From: Verrucomicrobiaceae bacterium
GTDB taxonomy: Bacteria > Verrucomicrobiota > Verrucomicrobiia > Verrucomicrobiales > Verrucomicrobiaceae
DNA length: 64,000 nucleotides
Assembly (NCBI GenBank): GCA_015075365.1
Contig: JABTUN010000001.1
Location: 496,001-560,000, forward strand
Direction: 5' to 3'
This document shows, one piece after another, positions 35,455-44,379 of this stretch. A program made the position numbers and the translations under genes. Each line of letters starts with the position of its first letter. The stretch's first letter is position 1. The notes beneath the pieces are model-generated. The model made no database searches. It was not told the DNA's origin and was given only the letters and a program-made list of their open reading frames with translations.

Positions 35455-35910
35455 TCACTTCCAGCCGGTGAACATGGCGCAACTCACCTTCTTTTTCTTC
35501 CCGCCATCGGTCTGGCGGATCGCCACGACATAGGTGCCGGTTTTTTTGGGCTTGTAGAAGAGCACCACGCCCCAGCCGGCCTGCACGGGCAGGATTTCAC
35601 CGCCCGGCTTGCCCTCAAAATCCAGCACCGCGGCCGTCACATGCACGCCGGACTCCGGCGGCACGGCGATGCAAAAAGCGTACTCGTTCCCCTTGAACAT
35701 CTGGATGCGCACAGCGCGGCCCATGTCCGGATCCAAGTTGTTCAACCAGCCCTCCGCGCGGAACTCGTAGCCCTCCTTCTCCTGCTGAGGCACGAGGCGG
35801 GCCGCCGTGGCCGCCGCCTTGTCATCCGCCTTCACCCAACCGGCGGAAAAGGTCATCAACAACACAAGAAACGAGCAGCGCAGCAGGTGGCGGACTGGAT
35901 AATGAAGCAT
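35455..35910 (-). CDS. Hypothetical periplasmic protein
   Basis: A 151-residue exported protein beginning MLHYPVRHLLRCSFLVLLM, with signal cleavage probably after VKA. An alternative ATG at 35916 adds two residues. The mature part is beta-rich with GYEFRAEGWLNNLDPDMGRAVRIQMF, VHVTAAVLDFEGKPGGE and KTGTYVVAIRQTDGGKKKKVS, a layout that recalls PPC-like sandwich domains. No motif is decisive. It converges on rsfS nine bases apart and is divergent from the FHA gene. Confidence 0.65.
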   Translation of the reverse strand: MLHYPVRHLLRCSFLVLLMTFSAGWVKADDKAAATAARLVPQQEKEGYEFRAEGWLNNLDPDMGRAVRIQMFKGNEYAFCIAVPPESGVHVTAAVLDFEGKPGGEILPVQAGWGVVLFYKPKKTGTYVVAIRQTDGGKKKKVSCAMFTGWK

Positions 35911-36049
35911 GATCATGGCTACAAACGTGGCGACGGGTGTAAATTCACCATCACACGCGAACATAGCCGTTGCATCACGAAAATCCCAAGATTCTGTCAC
36001 CTGCACGCGTGGCATCCCTGCCACCACCACTCAAAACCCCGCTTACCGC

Positions 36050-36691
36050 ATGGCCGCCGTTGTGTTTTACATGGAGGATGACTCCACCCTAGTCCACCGC
36101 CTGGAGAAAGAAAGCACCAGCATCGGCCGCCACCCGCAGAGTGATGTCGTGCTGACCAGCGCATCCTCATCTGGACGCCATGCTGTCATCAAGAAGACCG
36201 ATGACGGCTGGTACGTCCAGGATCTCGGCTCCAGCAACGGCACCCGCGTCAACGGCGCGGAAATCGAGGAGGCCCTGCTCAAGGACGGGGACCGTGTCGG
36301 CTTTGGCGACGTGCAGGCCGTGTTTTACGCCGGCGAACCGCCCGCGATGGCGGAGATCAAAAAGGCCGCCCCCGCGGTCCCCAAGGCCCTGCCGGTGCCG
36401 GATGCCCCCCCCTCTGAAAAACCGGCTGCCGCGCCCCAGCCTGCCGCCCGCGCCCGCGTCAGCCCTGTGCGCCGCGCTTACAGCCGGTCGTCCGCCAGCT
36501 CCTACCCGGACACCTCCACCAACGGCTGCATGAACGCCATCGTGGTCATCGGCATCTTCCTCGTTGCCTTTCTCGCCGGCCTCTACCTGCGCCATCACAA
36601 GGAAATGAACGGGGACTTCATCACCGACTTCATCGAGAAGCTCACGGACAAGGTGCCGAAGGTGAAAATCGAGCGCAAGGCAGACGAATAA
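36050..36691 (+). CDS. FHA-domain membrane protein
   Basis: A 213-residue protein with a forkhead-associated domain at about 15-90: STSIGRHPQSDVVL, SSSGRHAVIKK and DLGSSNGTRVNG are the conserved GR, SxxH-like and SSNGT blocks that bind phosphothreonine. A Pro/Ala-rich linker (100-150) leads to one transmembrane helix at about 165-185 (NAIVVIGIFLVAFLAGLYL) and a short charged periplasmic tail. It likely docks at phosphorylated partners at the membrane; no Ser/Thr kinase is in this window. The start at 36050 precedes the FHA strands and follows a non-coding-like open stretch. Riboflavin synthase starts seven bases later. Confidence 0.88.
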   Translation: MAAVVFYMEDDSTLVHRLEKESTSIGRHPQSDVVLTSASSSGRHAVIKKTDDGWYVQDLGSSNGTRVNGAEIEEALLKDGDRVGFGDVQAVFYAGEPPAMAEIKKAAPAVPKALPVPDAPPSEKPAAAPQPAARARVSPVRRAYSRSSASSYPDTSTNGCMNAIVVIGIFLVAFLAGLYLRHHKEMNGDFITDFIEKLTDKVPKVKIERKADE

Positions 36692-36697
36692 GCCGCC

Positions 36698-37300
36698 ATG
36701 TTCACCGGCCTCGTCGAAACCACCGGCACCGTCCTATCGCTCGATCCGCGTGGTGAAAGCGCGCGCCTGCTCGTCCAGGCGCCGTCCATCGCGCCGGAGC
36801 TCGCCTTGGGTGAAAGCGTCGCCGTCAACGGCTGCTGCCTCACGGTGACGGACATCGATACCCGGGCGGGCACGTTCGCCTTCGACCTGCTCATGCAGAC
36901 TCTCCGTGTCACCAGCCTTGGTGACTTGAAACCCGGCTCCTTGGTGAACCTGGAACGCGCCATGCGCCTTGGGGATCGTTTTGGCGGTCATTTTGTGCAG
37001 GGCCATGTCGATGACACGGTGCGCGTGCTCGATTTCAGCCGGCACGGCCAGGATCACCGCCTGGAGGTTGAGTTTCCCGCCAAACACCACGGCCTGGTCA
37101 TTCCCAAAGGCAGCATCTGCCTCGACGGCATTTCACTGACCGCCGCCGAGACCGGCACGGCCAGCATCACCTGCTGGATCATCCCGCACACGCTGCAGGT
37201 CACCCACCTGCATACCAAGAGGCCCGGGGACAGGCTCAATGTCGAGTTCGACATGCTCGGCAAGCATGTGCGGGAGCTCGTGCGCGCGCACAGCGCCTGA
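36698..37300 (+). CDS. ribE: Riboflavin synthase, alpha chain
   Basis: A 200-residue riboflavin synthase, which joins two 6,7-dimethyl-8-ribityllumazine molecules to form riboflavin. The N-terminal MFTGLVETTG and the two internally repeated lumazine-binding barrels are clear: GESVAVNGCCLTV with GGHFVQGHVD in the first, and KGSICLDGISLTA in the second, with the C-terminal KHVRELV. Length matches the family. It starts seven bases after the FHA gene, so both may share a transcript. No FMN riboswitch is seen upstream. Confidence 0.96.
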   Translation: MFTGLVETTGTVLSLDPRGESARLLVQAPSIAPELALGESVAVNGCCLTVTDIDTRAGTFAFDLLMQTLRVTSLGDLKPGSLVNLERAMRLGDRFGGHFVQGHVDDTVRVLDFSRHGQDHRLEVEFPAKHHGLVIPKGSICLDGISLTAAETGTASITCWIIPHTLQVTHLHTKRPGDRLNVEFDMLGKHVRELVRAHSA

Positions 37301-37345
37301 GAAAGAGCGCTTGCAAGGCGGCGGACGCGCGCACGTTGCCGCGTT

Positions 37346-39364
37346 ATGAAACGCATTCTTCTCCTTCTGGCGCTCTGCCCCGCGCTCATCGCGGCGGAGC
37401 GCCCCAACATCGTCGTCATCCTCAGTGACGACCTCGGCTGGGGCAGCGTCGGCTGCTACGGCGCAAATCCGGAGCTCGTCAGCACCCCCAACATCGACCG
37501 GCTGGCGAAAGAAGGCCGGCGCTTCACGGACGCGAACACCACGTCCTCCGTGTGCTCGCCAACCCGCTACTCCATGATGACCGGGCGCTACTGCTGGCGC
37601 ACCTCCCTTATCAGCGAGGTGCTGGGAACCACCGCGCCGCTGCACATTGAGACCACGCGGCTCACGGTGGCCTCCATGCTCAAGGAGCAGGGCTACAACT
37701 GCGCGGCGGTCGGCAAATGGCACCTCGGCTACGGCACGGCCGAAAAGTGTGACTATACCAAGGAGTTGAAGCCCGGGCCGCTCGAAATCGGCTTTGACTA
37801 CCACTTTGGCGTCCCCGCCAACCACGGCGACCTTAGCGGCGTATACGTTGAAAACCACTGGGTGTACGGCCTGAACAAGGAAAGCCCGTCGCAGCCCAGC
37901 CCGCCGTATGTCACCATGGGCCAGCAGAAGGGCAAAACGGTCAAAAGCCTCGAGTTGAACGCGCCGAAGCGTGTGGACGAAACCGTCATGGAAACGCTCA
38001 CGGACAAGGTGGTGGACTGGATCGGCCGGCAGACCGCGGAGAAGCCGTTTTTCGTCTATTTCACGCCGGTGGCCGTCCACAACCCGATCACGCCTTCCAA
38101 ACAAACGGCGGGCAAAAGCAAGGGCGGCCCTTTTTGCGACTTCATCGGCGATCTTGACCTCAGCGTGGGCCGCGTGCTCGACGCGCTCGACAAACACGGG
38201 CTCGCCGGCAACACGCTCGTGCTTTTCACCAGCGACAACGGCGGGGTGAACAAGCCCGAGAACGAGAACCTTGTGCAAACCGGCGCGCAAAAGGCCGGAT
38301 TGAAGCCCGTGGGGCCGTTTCGCGGCGGGAAGCACGATGTGTGGGAGGGCGGCTTCCGCGTGCCCTATCTCCTGCGCTGGCCCGGTCATGTGCCCGCAGG
38401 CACGGTGTGTGATGAGACAGTCAGCATCGTCGATACGCTGGCCAGCATCGCCGCGATCACCGGCCACAGCCTGCCAAAGGCCGGTGAAGCCGCCGAGGAC
38501 AGCCACGATGTTTCGAAAGCGTGGTTCGGCCAAAAATACGAGGGCACGCTGCGCCCGGACTTGATCGTCCACAGCGCGGACGGCGTCTTCGCCATCCGCA
38601 AAGGCCCGCACAAATGGATCGAGGGCGTTCCCGCGGACGATGTGCGGCCCGCGTCGAGAAAAACGCGCGCCGCGCAGCACCAGCGCATGCTTTTCGACCT
38701 GAAGGCGGACATCGCGGAGGCGTCGGAGATTTCCGCCCAGCATCCCGGTGTGGTCAAGGAGCTCGAGGACCTGCTGAACCGCTACCGTGACGGCGGCCAC
38801 AGCCGCGAGCTGCCTCCGGCAGGCCTGAAACCGAAGCCCAAGACCGCCGGGCTGCCTCCGATCGCGAATGCCAGGCCCGTCGATCTCAAAGCCTTCAAGT
38901 CCTCCCAGGGCAAGGAGGCATGGACCGCGCGTGGCGACGCCCTGTTTGGCAGGGCCGGGGCAAAGGGCAGCTCCCTGAGCGGCCCGCTGGCCCTGCAGGA
39001 CGGCGTGCTTGAGTTTCAACTCCGACTTGGCGAGGCGGACCGGCACTCCCTGCGCATCCACACCGCCGGGAACGCACGCAGCTTCCGCGTCGTCGTCTCC
39101 CGCGCCTTCATTGAAATCGCCAAAAACCCGGAGAAGGGCGAGAGTCCCGACAAAGTGGTGCCGCTGGGCAGAACCCGGGTGAAATTCGCCGCCAATGAGT
39201 GGCAGACACTGCGCCTCACCTTCCGGGGAGAGGAGCTCACCGCCCAGTTCGCGGACACGACGACCCGGGCCCGACACGCTGCCCTCGGCGAAGCCAAGGA
39301 ACAGATCCACTTCATCGCCTTCGACGGTGAGGTGGGCGTGCGCGGACTGCGGGTGGCAAAATGA
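37346..39364 (+). CDS. Formylglycine-dependent arylsulfatase, exported
   Basis: A 672-residue S1-type sulfatase. A signal peptide is followed by the metal-binding motif NIVVILSDDLGWGSVGCYG. The FGly motif VCSPTR places the Cys to be modified at residue 70, with TGRY downstream. KWHLGYG and SDNGG complete the active site. The last about 190 residues form a beta-rich extra domain (from APQ-like LFGRAGAKGSSLSGPLALQ) resembling 3-keto-disaccharide hydrolase or laminin-like jelly rolls. It removes sulfate esters, probably from algal or host polysaccharides. Maturation needs an FGly-generating enzyme, not present here. The PQQ-like gene follows by 68 bases. Confidence 0.93.
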   Translation: MKRILLLLALCPALIAAERPNIVVILSDDLGWGSVGCYGANPELVSTPNIDRLAKEGRRFTDANTTSSVCSPTRYSMMTGRYCWRTSLISEVLGTTAPLHIETTRLTVASMLKEQGYNCAAVGKWHLGYGTAEKCDYTKELKPGPLEIGFDYHFGVPANHGDLSGVYVENHWVYGLNKESPSQPSPPYVTMGQQKGKTVKSLELNAPKRVDETVMETLTDKVVDWIGRQTAEKPFFVYFTPVAVHNPITPSKQTAGKSKGGPFCDFIGDLDLSVGRVLDALDKHGLAGNTLVLFTSDNGGVNKPENENLVQTGAQKAGLKPVGPFRGGKHDVWEGGFRVPYLLRWPGHVPAGTVCDETVSIVDTLASIAAITGHSLPKAGEAAEDSHDVSKAWFGQKYEGTLRPDLIVHSADGVFAIRKGPHKWIEGVPADDVRPASRKTRAAQHQRMLFDLKADIAEASEISAQHPGVVKELEDLLNRYRDGGHSRELPPAGLKPKPKTAGLPPIANARPVDLKAFKSSQGKEAWTARGDALFGRAGAKGSSLSGPLALQDGVLEFQLRLGEADRHSLRIHTAGNARSFRVVVSRAFIEIAKNPEKGESPDKVVPLGRTRVKFAANEWQTLRLTFRGEELTAQFADTTTRARHAALGEAKEQIHFIAFDGEVGVRGLRVAK

Positions 39365-39432
39365 GCCGTGGGGCAGATGCGGCACGCATCGGTCGTTGAA
39401 GATCGCCTGGAGCACGCTCTCATGGCTCGGCC

Positions 39433-40611
39433 ATGAAAACCCCGCTCGCCCTTCTCACTGTTTTTTCCCTCGTTTCCCAAGCCGCCGACTGGCCTGTGTG
39501 GCGCGGGCCGGACAAGAACGGCATCTCCTCGGAAAAGCTGGCGGGAACAGAGGTGAAAAAGCTCTGGACGGCCCAGATCGGCATCGGTTTCGCGTCGTTC
39601 ACGGTGGCGGACGGGCGCGTCTTCACCAGCGGACATGCGGACGGAAAGGACACGGTGTTTTGCTTCGACGCGGCGACGGGCAAGGAGGTGTGGAAGCACA
39701 GCTACAAGGCCGAGCTAGGCGACAAGTATTATGAAGGCGGCACCTCGGCCGGGCCGGTGATCGAGGACGGCAAGGCATGGCATGTGAGCCGCTGGGGCGA
39801 TCTGATCTGCTTCGAGGCGGCGACAGGAAAGGTCGTGTGGCAGAAGAATTTCCTGGCCGAAACCGGCGCGGAGATTCCCGAGTGGGGCTTCTCGGGATCA
39901 GCGCTGATCCATGGCGCGAATCTGATCCTGAACATCGGCCGGAACGGCGCGGCGTTTGAAAAGGCCACCGGCAAGCTCGTGTGGAAGTCGGAGGCGGACA
40001 CGGCGGGCTACTCGACGCCGTATTTGATCACCGTGAATGGGAAGGAGCAGGTCGTGCTGAGCACGCGACGCGCCTACAAGGGTGTCGATCCCTCCAACGG
40101 CACGGTTTTGTGGGAGCACACCTGGAACACGAGCTACGGCGTGAACGCGGCCGATCCCATCCTCAGCGGCACGCAGCTTTTCATCTCCTCCGGCTACAAC
40201 AAAGGCTGCGCCGTGCTCGACCTGGCCTCCGCGCAGCCCTCCGAGGTCTGGCGCAGCCGCGTGATGAAGAACCAGTTCAACTCCAGCGTGCTGATCGACG
40301 GTCATTTGTATGGCAGCGATGGCGACTACGACAAGACCAACACGTTCAAGTGCATCGACTTCGCCACCGGCACGGAAAAGTGGAGCCAGCCGGAAATTGG
40401 GTTCTGCTCGCTGATGGCCGCGGACGGCAAATTGATCGTCCTGAGCGCCAAGGGCGAGCTGATCATCGCGAAGGCAAGTCCGGCGAAGTTTGAGCCCATC
40501 TCCCGCACGGGCATTTTGAGCGGCCGCTGCTGGTCCGTGCCTGTTCTGGCAAACGGACGCATCTACGCCCGCAACGCCGCGGGTGACATGGTCTGCGTGA
40601 GCGTGAAGTGA
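39433..40611 (+). CDS. PQQ-like beta-propeller repeat protein, exported
   Basis: A 392-residue exported propeller protein. A signal peptide (MKTPLALLTVFSLVSQAADW) is followed by the W-P-V-W-R-G-P-D block typical of verrucomicrobial PQQ-like proteins, then blades such as DAATGKEVWKHSYKA, EAATGKVVWQKNF and DFATGTEKWSQPEIG. No catalytic quinoprotein signature is seen. The gene is between the sulfatase and the Nudix gene, all on the same strand with gaps of 68 and 7 bases, so it may be in one transcript with them. The ligand is unknown. Confidence 0.88.
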   Translation: MKTPLALLTVFSLVSQAADWPVWRGPDKNGISSEKLAGTEVKKLWTAQIGIGFASFTVADGRVFTSGHADGKDTVFCFDAATGKEVWKHSYKAELGDKYYEGGTSAGPVIEDGKAWHVSRWGDLICFEAATGKVVWQKNFLAETGAEIPEWGFSGSALIHGANLILNIGRNGAAFEKATGKLVWKSEADTAGYSTPYLITVNGKEQVVLSTRRAYKGVDPSNGTVLWEHTWNTSYGVNAADPILSGTQLFISSGYNKGCAVLDLASAQPSEVWRSRVMKNQFNSSVLIDGHLYGSDGDYDKTNTFKCIDFATGTEKWSQPEIGFCSLMAADGKLIVLSAKGELIIAKASPAKFEPISRTGILSGRCWSVPVLANGRIYARNAAGDMVCVSVK

Positions 40612-40618
40612 GCGCCGC

Positions 40619-41149
40619 ATGCCCCGCCCCTACCAATTCTGCTCCGACTGCGGCGCGCCGGAGCCGCGGCCGGTGACTGCGCGCGAGTTCCGTTGTGACC
40701 GCTGCGGCTTCCGCCACTTCATCACGCCGGTTCCCGCCGCCGTCGCCCTGATTCTGGACTCCGAGGACCGCCTGCTGGTCATCCGGCGCGCGCATGAGCC
40801 CGGACTAGGCAAACTCGGCCTTCCCGGCGGTGTGATCGAGCCGGAAGAAACCGGCGAGATGGGCGCTGCGCGCGAGACGTTGGAGGAAACAGGGCTCAAG
40901 GTGCCTGTGGAGGCCTTTTCCTACTTCACGACGCTGAACAACCGCTACCTGTTCCAGGGCTTCGAGTGGCCGACGATCGACTTGTTTTACTTGGCGCGCG
41001 CCCAGAGTTTCGATGGCGTGCAAATTGATGCCTCGGAGGTGTCTGAGTGGATGGCGGTGCCGCTCACAGACGTGGCACTGCACGATTTTGCCTTTGGCTC
41101 GAATGCGGAGGCCGTGCGGCGGCTGCAAGTGCGGAACGCGGCACGCTAA
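40619..41149 (+). CDS. Nudix hydrolase with zinc ribbon
   Basis: A 176-residue Nudix protein. The N-terminal zinc ribbon uses Cys8/Cys11 and Cys26/Cys29 (CSDC...CDRC). The Nudix box G-x5-E-x7-R-E-x-x-E-E-x-G is complete at residues 71-93 (GVIEPEETGEMGAARETLEE). This architecture resembles NudC/YjaD-like or ADP-ribose type hydrolases of nucleoside diphosphates linked to X. It starts seven bases after the propeller gene, and its end overlaps the convergent epimerase by four bases. Substrate not determined. Confidence 0.93.
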   Translation: MPRPYQFCSDCGAPEPRPVTAREFRCDRCGFRHFITPVPAAVALILDSEDRLLVIRRAHEPGLGKLGLPGGVIEPEETGEMGAARETLEETGLKVPVEAFSYFTTLNNRYLFQGFEWPTIDLFYLARAQSFDGVQIDASEVSEWMAVPLTDVALHDFAFGSNAEAVRRLQVRNAAR

Positions 41150-42168
41150 AACTTGCCGTCGCGCGACTCGAAGTGCGTGGGTTTGCCGAGGGTGGCGCCA
41201 CCGCGTTTGATCCAGCCGGCCGTCCACTCGATGAGGTCGGTTTCGCTCACAAAAGGAGCCCCCATGGTGGTGACTGCGCGCGTGGCATTGCTCAGCAGCG
41301 CGTCTTTGGCCTCGGTGCCGGTGATGTGCGGGGTTTTGCCGAAGAGCTCGCCGAAGTGCAGCGCGGTCTCGCGCACGGAAAGGGTGCGGATGCCGGTGAT
41401 GTTGAACGCGGTGGCTGGTGAGGAGGCGTGGGCGAGCGTGAGGAGGGAGAGCGCGTTCGCATCCCCCTGCCAGATGGTGTTGAAGTGGCCCATGGTGACA
41501 TCGACGGGCTCGCCAGCCCACACTTTGCGGGCGATATCGACGAGCACGCCGTAGCGCAGATCGCAGGCGTAGTTCAAACGGATGAGCGAGACGGGCGTGC
41601 CGCGCACGCGGCTGAAGTGCTCAAAGATGCGCTCGCGACCGAGGCAGCTCATGGCGTATTCGCCAGCGGGATTCAGCATGTCTTCTTCGCGGCTGCCGCC
41701 GTTTTCGACGGGCGTGAGGCCGTAAACATTGCCGGTGGAGAAGGCAACGATGCGGCTGCGGCTGTAGCGCTCGCACACGATGCCGGGCAGCCACGCGTTC
41801 ATGGCCCAGGTGAGCGATTCATTGCCCGTGGCGCCGAATTTCATGCCCGCCATGTAGATGACGTTCGCCGCCGTGGGGAGATAGGCCACGGCGTTCGCAT
41901 CGAGCAGATCCCGCGCGACGGTTTCGATGCCATGCGCGTTGAACTCCTCCTGCGAGCCCGGCGAACTGAAGCGCGACACCGCGATGACGCGCCGCGGCGT
42001 GCCGGCGTCGTCGCTGGCACGTTTGATCATGCGGGCGAGCGACGGTCCCATTTTTCCTGCCGCACCGAGCACGATGAAATCGCCCGGAATCTGCCGCATC
42101 ATGTCGATTACTGCCGGTGTGGGGCGGCTGAGGCGTTCTTCGAGGTCGGGGAGGTCGTGGGGAGACAT
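41146..42168 (-). CDS. NAD-dependent epimerase/dehydratase, atypical active site
   Basis: A 340-residue extended-SDR protein. The Rossmann motif GAAGKMG is at 35-41, with DLLDANAVAYLP and VIYMAG strands. At the usual catalytic site the S-x-x-x-YxxxK pattern is changed: FSTGNVYG is followed by GEYAMSCLGRERIFEHFS, where the Lys of YxxxK is Cys. So either another residue serves or the protein is not a normal epimerase. The start at 42168 gives the standard N-terminus; the frame is open to 42234. Product and pathway unknown. Confidence 0.75.
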   Translation of the reverse strand: MSPHDLPDLEERLSRPTPAVIDMMRQIPGDFIVLGAAGKMGPSLARMIKRASDDAGTPRRVIAVSRFSSPGSQEEFNAHGIETVARDLLDANAVAYLPTAANVIYMAGMKFGATGNESLTWAMNAWLPGIVCERYSRSRIVAFSTGNVYGLTPVENGGSREEDMLNPAGEYAMSCLGRERIFEHFSRVRGTPVSLIRLNYACDLRYGVLVDIARKVWAGEPVDVTMGHFNTIWQGDANALSLLTLAHASSPATAFNITGIRTLSVRETALHFGELFGKTPHITGTEAKDALLSNATRAVTTMGAPFVSETDLIEWTAGWIKRGGATLGKPTHFESRDGKF

Positions 42169-42246
42169 GCGAGGGTGTGAAAGTGAATCATGCTGGATCA
42201 CGCAGACGGTCTCCAGCGGAAAATGGGCCTGCAAGAGCCTCCTGCG

Positions 42247-42711
42247 TCACGATGGCGGCGTCTGGCTGCGCAGTTCGGCAATCAATGCCGCCGGATCATT
42301 GACGCTGAGCATGACCGTGTAGCCTTCCGTGGTGGGAATGCGTGCCACGCGAGTGCGGTCGGTGACGTAGAGCAGCGCCTTCATGCCATTGCGCAGTTTG
42401 AACCATCCGGCGGAGTAACCTGGCAGGCCGGTGCCCATCGTGCGTCGGGCAGGTTGATGATCCGTGTCGGTATTGAGGTTGGTGACGACGGCTTCGTCGA
42501 GCTTGAGTGACTTGAGCGGGATCAAGCGGCCATACAGATCGCCTTGGAGACGAAGGCCTTCATGGGAGACGGTGAAGCGCACGTTTTGCATCGACCACGC
42601 GAGCCAGATCATCAGCACGATGCCAGCAAGGAGCACGAGGCTGATGATGGCGAAAAACCACAGCGACTTACTGGCGGCGGGAATCATCGGGAAAACGGTG
42701 GAGGTGCTCAT
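42247..42711 (-). CDS. Membrane protein with bacterial PH domain (bPH_5-like)
   Basis: A 154-residue protein: a short cytoplasmic start, one or two hydrophobic segments at about 15-40 (WFFAIISLVLLAGIVLMIWLAW), then a PH-like sandwich (VRFTVSHEGLRLQG, IPLKSLKLDEAVV, WFKLRNGMKALLYVTDRTRVARI, YTVMLSVNDPAALIAELR). The last pattern is characteristic of bacterial PH domains of the bPH_5 family, which are thought to mediate envelope protein contacts. The start at 42711 follows the signal-like segment; the upstream frame is not supported. Confidence 0.8.
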   Translation of the reverse strand: MSTSTVFPMIPAASKSLWFFAIISLVLLAGIVLMIWLAWSMQNVRFTVSHEGLRLQGDLYGRLIPLKSLKLDEAVVTNLNTDTDHQPARRTMGTGLPGYSAGWFKLRNGMKALLYVTDRTRVARIPTTEGYTVMLSVNDPAALIAELRSQTPPS

Positions 42712-42750
42712 GGTGTGAATTTGTCCGGCGTCTCGGATGATTCCAAGCAA

Positions 42751-42785
42751 AGAAAAACCCGGCAGCCTTTCGGTCTGCCGGGTTT
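42751..42785 (-). terminator. Rho-independent terminator of the Fic gene
   Basis: A perfect 11-bp stem (aaacccggcag at 42755-42765 and ctgccgggttt at 42775-42785) with a 9-base loop. Read on the minus strand it is followed by a T-run (TTTTTC). It starts about 20 bases past the Fic stop at 42805, so it fits termination of the Fic transcript. Confidence 0.88.
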
Positions 42786-42804
42786 GGTTGATGCATCCAC
42801 CCAA

Positions 42805-44163
42805 CTAGGAGTGTCTGGGCTGTCTGAGAATCGACTCGAGATCAGGCGCAGGCTGGAAGATGCGTTGTTTGCCCTCGATCTGGGACGTGAGAAGCCCTTT
42901 TTCTTCGAGCGTGAGCAAATCAGTGCGCGCTGTCATGGAAGAAACACCGTGGCTGCGCTGGTGGCTGTCGAAGGTATATCGAGCGGTGGTCGGATTTTCG
43001 AGGGCATGTTGCAACAGTGCCCTCTGGCGATGATTGAGCCAGCCAGCCTGACGCAGGTTGTCCTGCTGGGCACGGAGTTCAGCCGACTTTCTGGCGAGAT
43101 AATCATGCAGGTTCTGAATCGATTCCTCAATGCAGCGCATCTGGTGGAGGATGAAATAGTTCAGGTCGTTGTCATCGGACTCCGTGAGCAGGAATGCCCG
43201 GTAATAATCCGCAGGCGAGCGCAGCAGGGCCTGGGAGATGGAGATGAACTCAAACAGCCAGAATCCGCCTCGAAGCATGGACCAGTAAAACAAGGCGCGG
43301 GCGGTGCGGCCATTCCCATCGACAAAGGGATGATCGTAGGCCAGCCAGAAATGCAGGATGATGGCCCGGATGACCGGATGGAGATACCCGTGAAGCTCCT
43401 GGTTGTTGGCAAACTCGCACATCGCCGCAAGCCTGTCCGGCAGTTGCGCGGCAGCGGGCGGAATGTGAAACACATTGTCCTGATCATCGCCCACTTCGAT
43501 GTGTTCATCAGGCCGGCGCAAGCGGCCGACGGCGTCGGGCTTGTCGAGCGCGTCACGCGAGATCATGGCGTGAATCTCCAGCACCAGATCGGGCGTCAGC
43601 GGCTTGTCTTTGATCTTCTGGAGATGCTGCATCGTGATGAAGTTGTTCACGATCATCCGCTCGCCCTTGTCCCTCGGTTTGCGGCCGCTGCGGAGCAGGT
43701 CGCGGGCTTTCTCACGCGTCACCGCAGCGCCTTCGAGCAGACTGGAGGTGACGGCTTCCTCCATCAGGGAGTTGATTTTGTAGCGGGTCTGAATGGCCGA
43801 ATTCCCCGCCGATTTGGAGACATGATCCGGCATGGCGATGTTTCCCGCGCAACGCTGGTCGATGTGATGCAGGGCCTCGAACATTTCTGGAACCAGCGAG
43901 AAGCTGAACTGGGCTCCCCTCTTGTCTTTCAGCGGCACGGACTGCCGGGCTGCCTGCCGGGCTGTTTTTGCAAGCAGCCACCATTCCTCACGGGTCATGC
44001 CGGATGGCTCTGGACGAGCCAGCACATCATCCCAATGCAGATAGTTCCCGTGCTGGGTAGCGGACAGGTTTTCCTGGCTGAAGAGCTCTTTCCAGCGCTG
44101 GGCATGGCCCAAGGCGACCATCAGCAAGGATTGATAGGGAGGTGGGGGCTCAGGAAGGCGCAT
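42805..44163 (-). CDS. Fic-domain AMP-transferase-like protein with HTH tail
   Basis: A 452-residue Fic protein. The catalytic loop HPFVDGNGRTAR at 278-289 contains His278 and the canonical H-x-F-x-x-G-N-G-R-x-x-R. An inhibitory helix SSLLEG at 140-145 matches (S/T)xxxE(G/N) with Glu144, placing it in the class II auto-inhibited Fic group, where inhibition is in cis. An N-terminal DUF-like helical region (1-130) precedes it. The C-terminal 75 residues (LNHRQRALLQHALENP, SSMTARTDLLTLEEKGLL) look like a winged helix. Fic enzymes AMPylate target proteins; the target is unknown. A perfect 41-bp palindrome sits four bases upstream of the ATG. Confidence 0.93.
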   Translation of the reverse strand: MRLPEPPPPYQSLLMVALGHAQRWKELFSQENLSATQHGNYLHWDDVLARPEPSGMTREEWWLLAKTARQAARQSVPLKDKRGAQFSFSLVPEMFEALHHIDQRCAGNIAMPDHVSKSAGNSAIQTRYKINSLMEEAVTSSLLEGAAVTREKARDLLRSGRKPRDKGERMIVNNFITMQHLQKIKDKPLTPDLVLEIHAMISRDALDKPDAVGRLRRPDEHIEVGDDQDNVFHIPPAAAQLPDRLAAMCEFANNQELHGYLHPVIRAIILHFWLAYDHPFVDGNGRTARALFYWSMLRGGFWLFEFISISQALLRSPADYYRAFLLTESDDNDLNYFILHQMRCIEESIQNLHDYLARKSAELRAQQDNLRQAGWLNHRQRALLQHALENPTTARYTFDSHQRSHGVSSMTARTDLLTLEEKGLLTSQIEGKQRIFQPAPDLESILRQPRHS

Positions 44164-44167
44164 CTAG

Positions 44168-44208
44168 CTAAAATGTCTCTAATTAGAGTCTAATTAGAGA
44201 CATTTTAG
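44168..44208 (-). promoter_or_regulatory. Perfect 41-bp palindrome at the Fic start, candidate operator
   Basis: Left arm ctaaaatgtctctaattaga (44168-44187), a single G at 44188, and its exact reverse complement at 44189-44208. Each arm contains the smaller palindrome tctaattaga, so the site also holds two tandem 10-bp palindromes. It is AT-rich in a GC-rich region and begins four bases upstream of the ATG at 44163. A dimeric regulator binding site is the natural reading. Confidence 0.7.
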
Positions 44209-44379
44209 AGGGTTGGCAACCTTTCAGGCGGCCTAAGGGCTGTTCAAAAGGCCTCCAATCACCCATTCGCACGCAGGTGCGGACGACGAGGGGGATGCGT
44301 CATTCCTAGCTGAGACAGGTGTTAGGGGGCAACCACTCAGAAGCAGGTTTGCCGGTTCAGAAAGCGCCCAAACAAGCTC

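Noticed and set aside
36698..37300. FMN riboswitch before riboflavin synthase
   Set aside because: The gene starts seven bases after the FHA gene, leaving no room for the aptamer, and no matching sequence lies further upstream.
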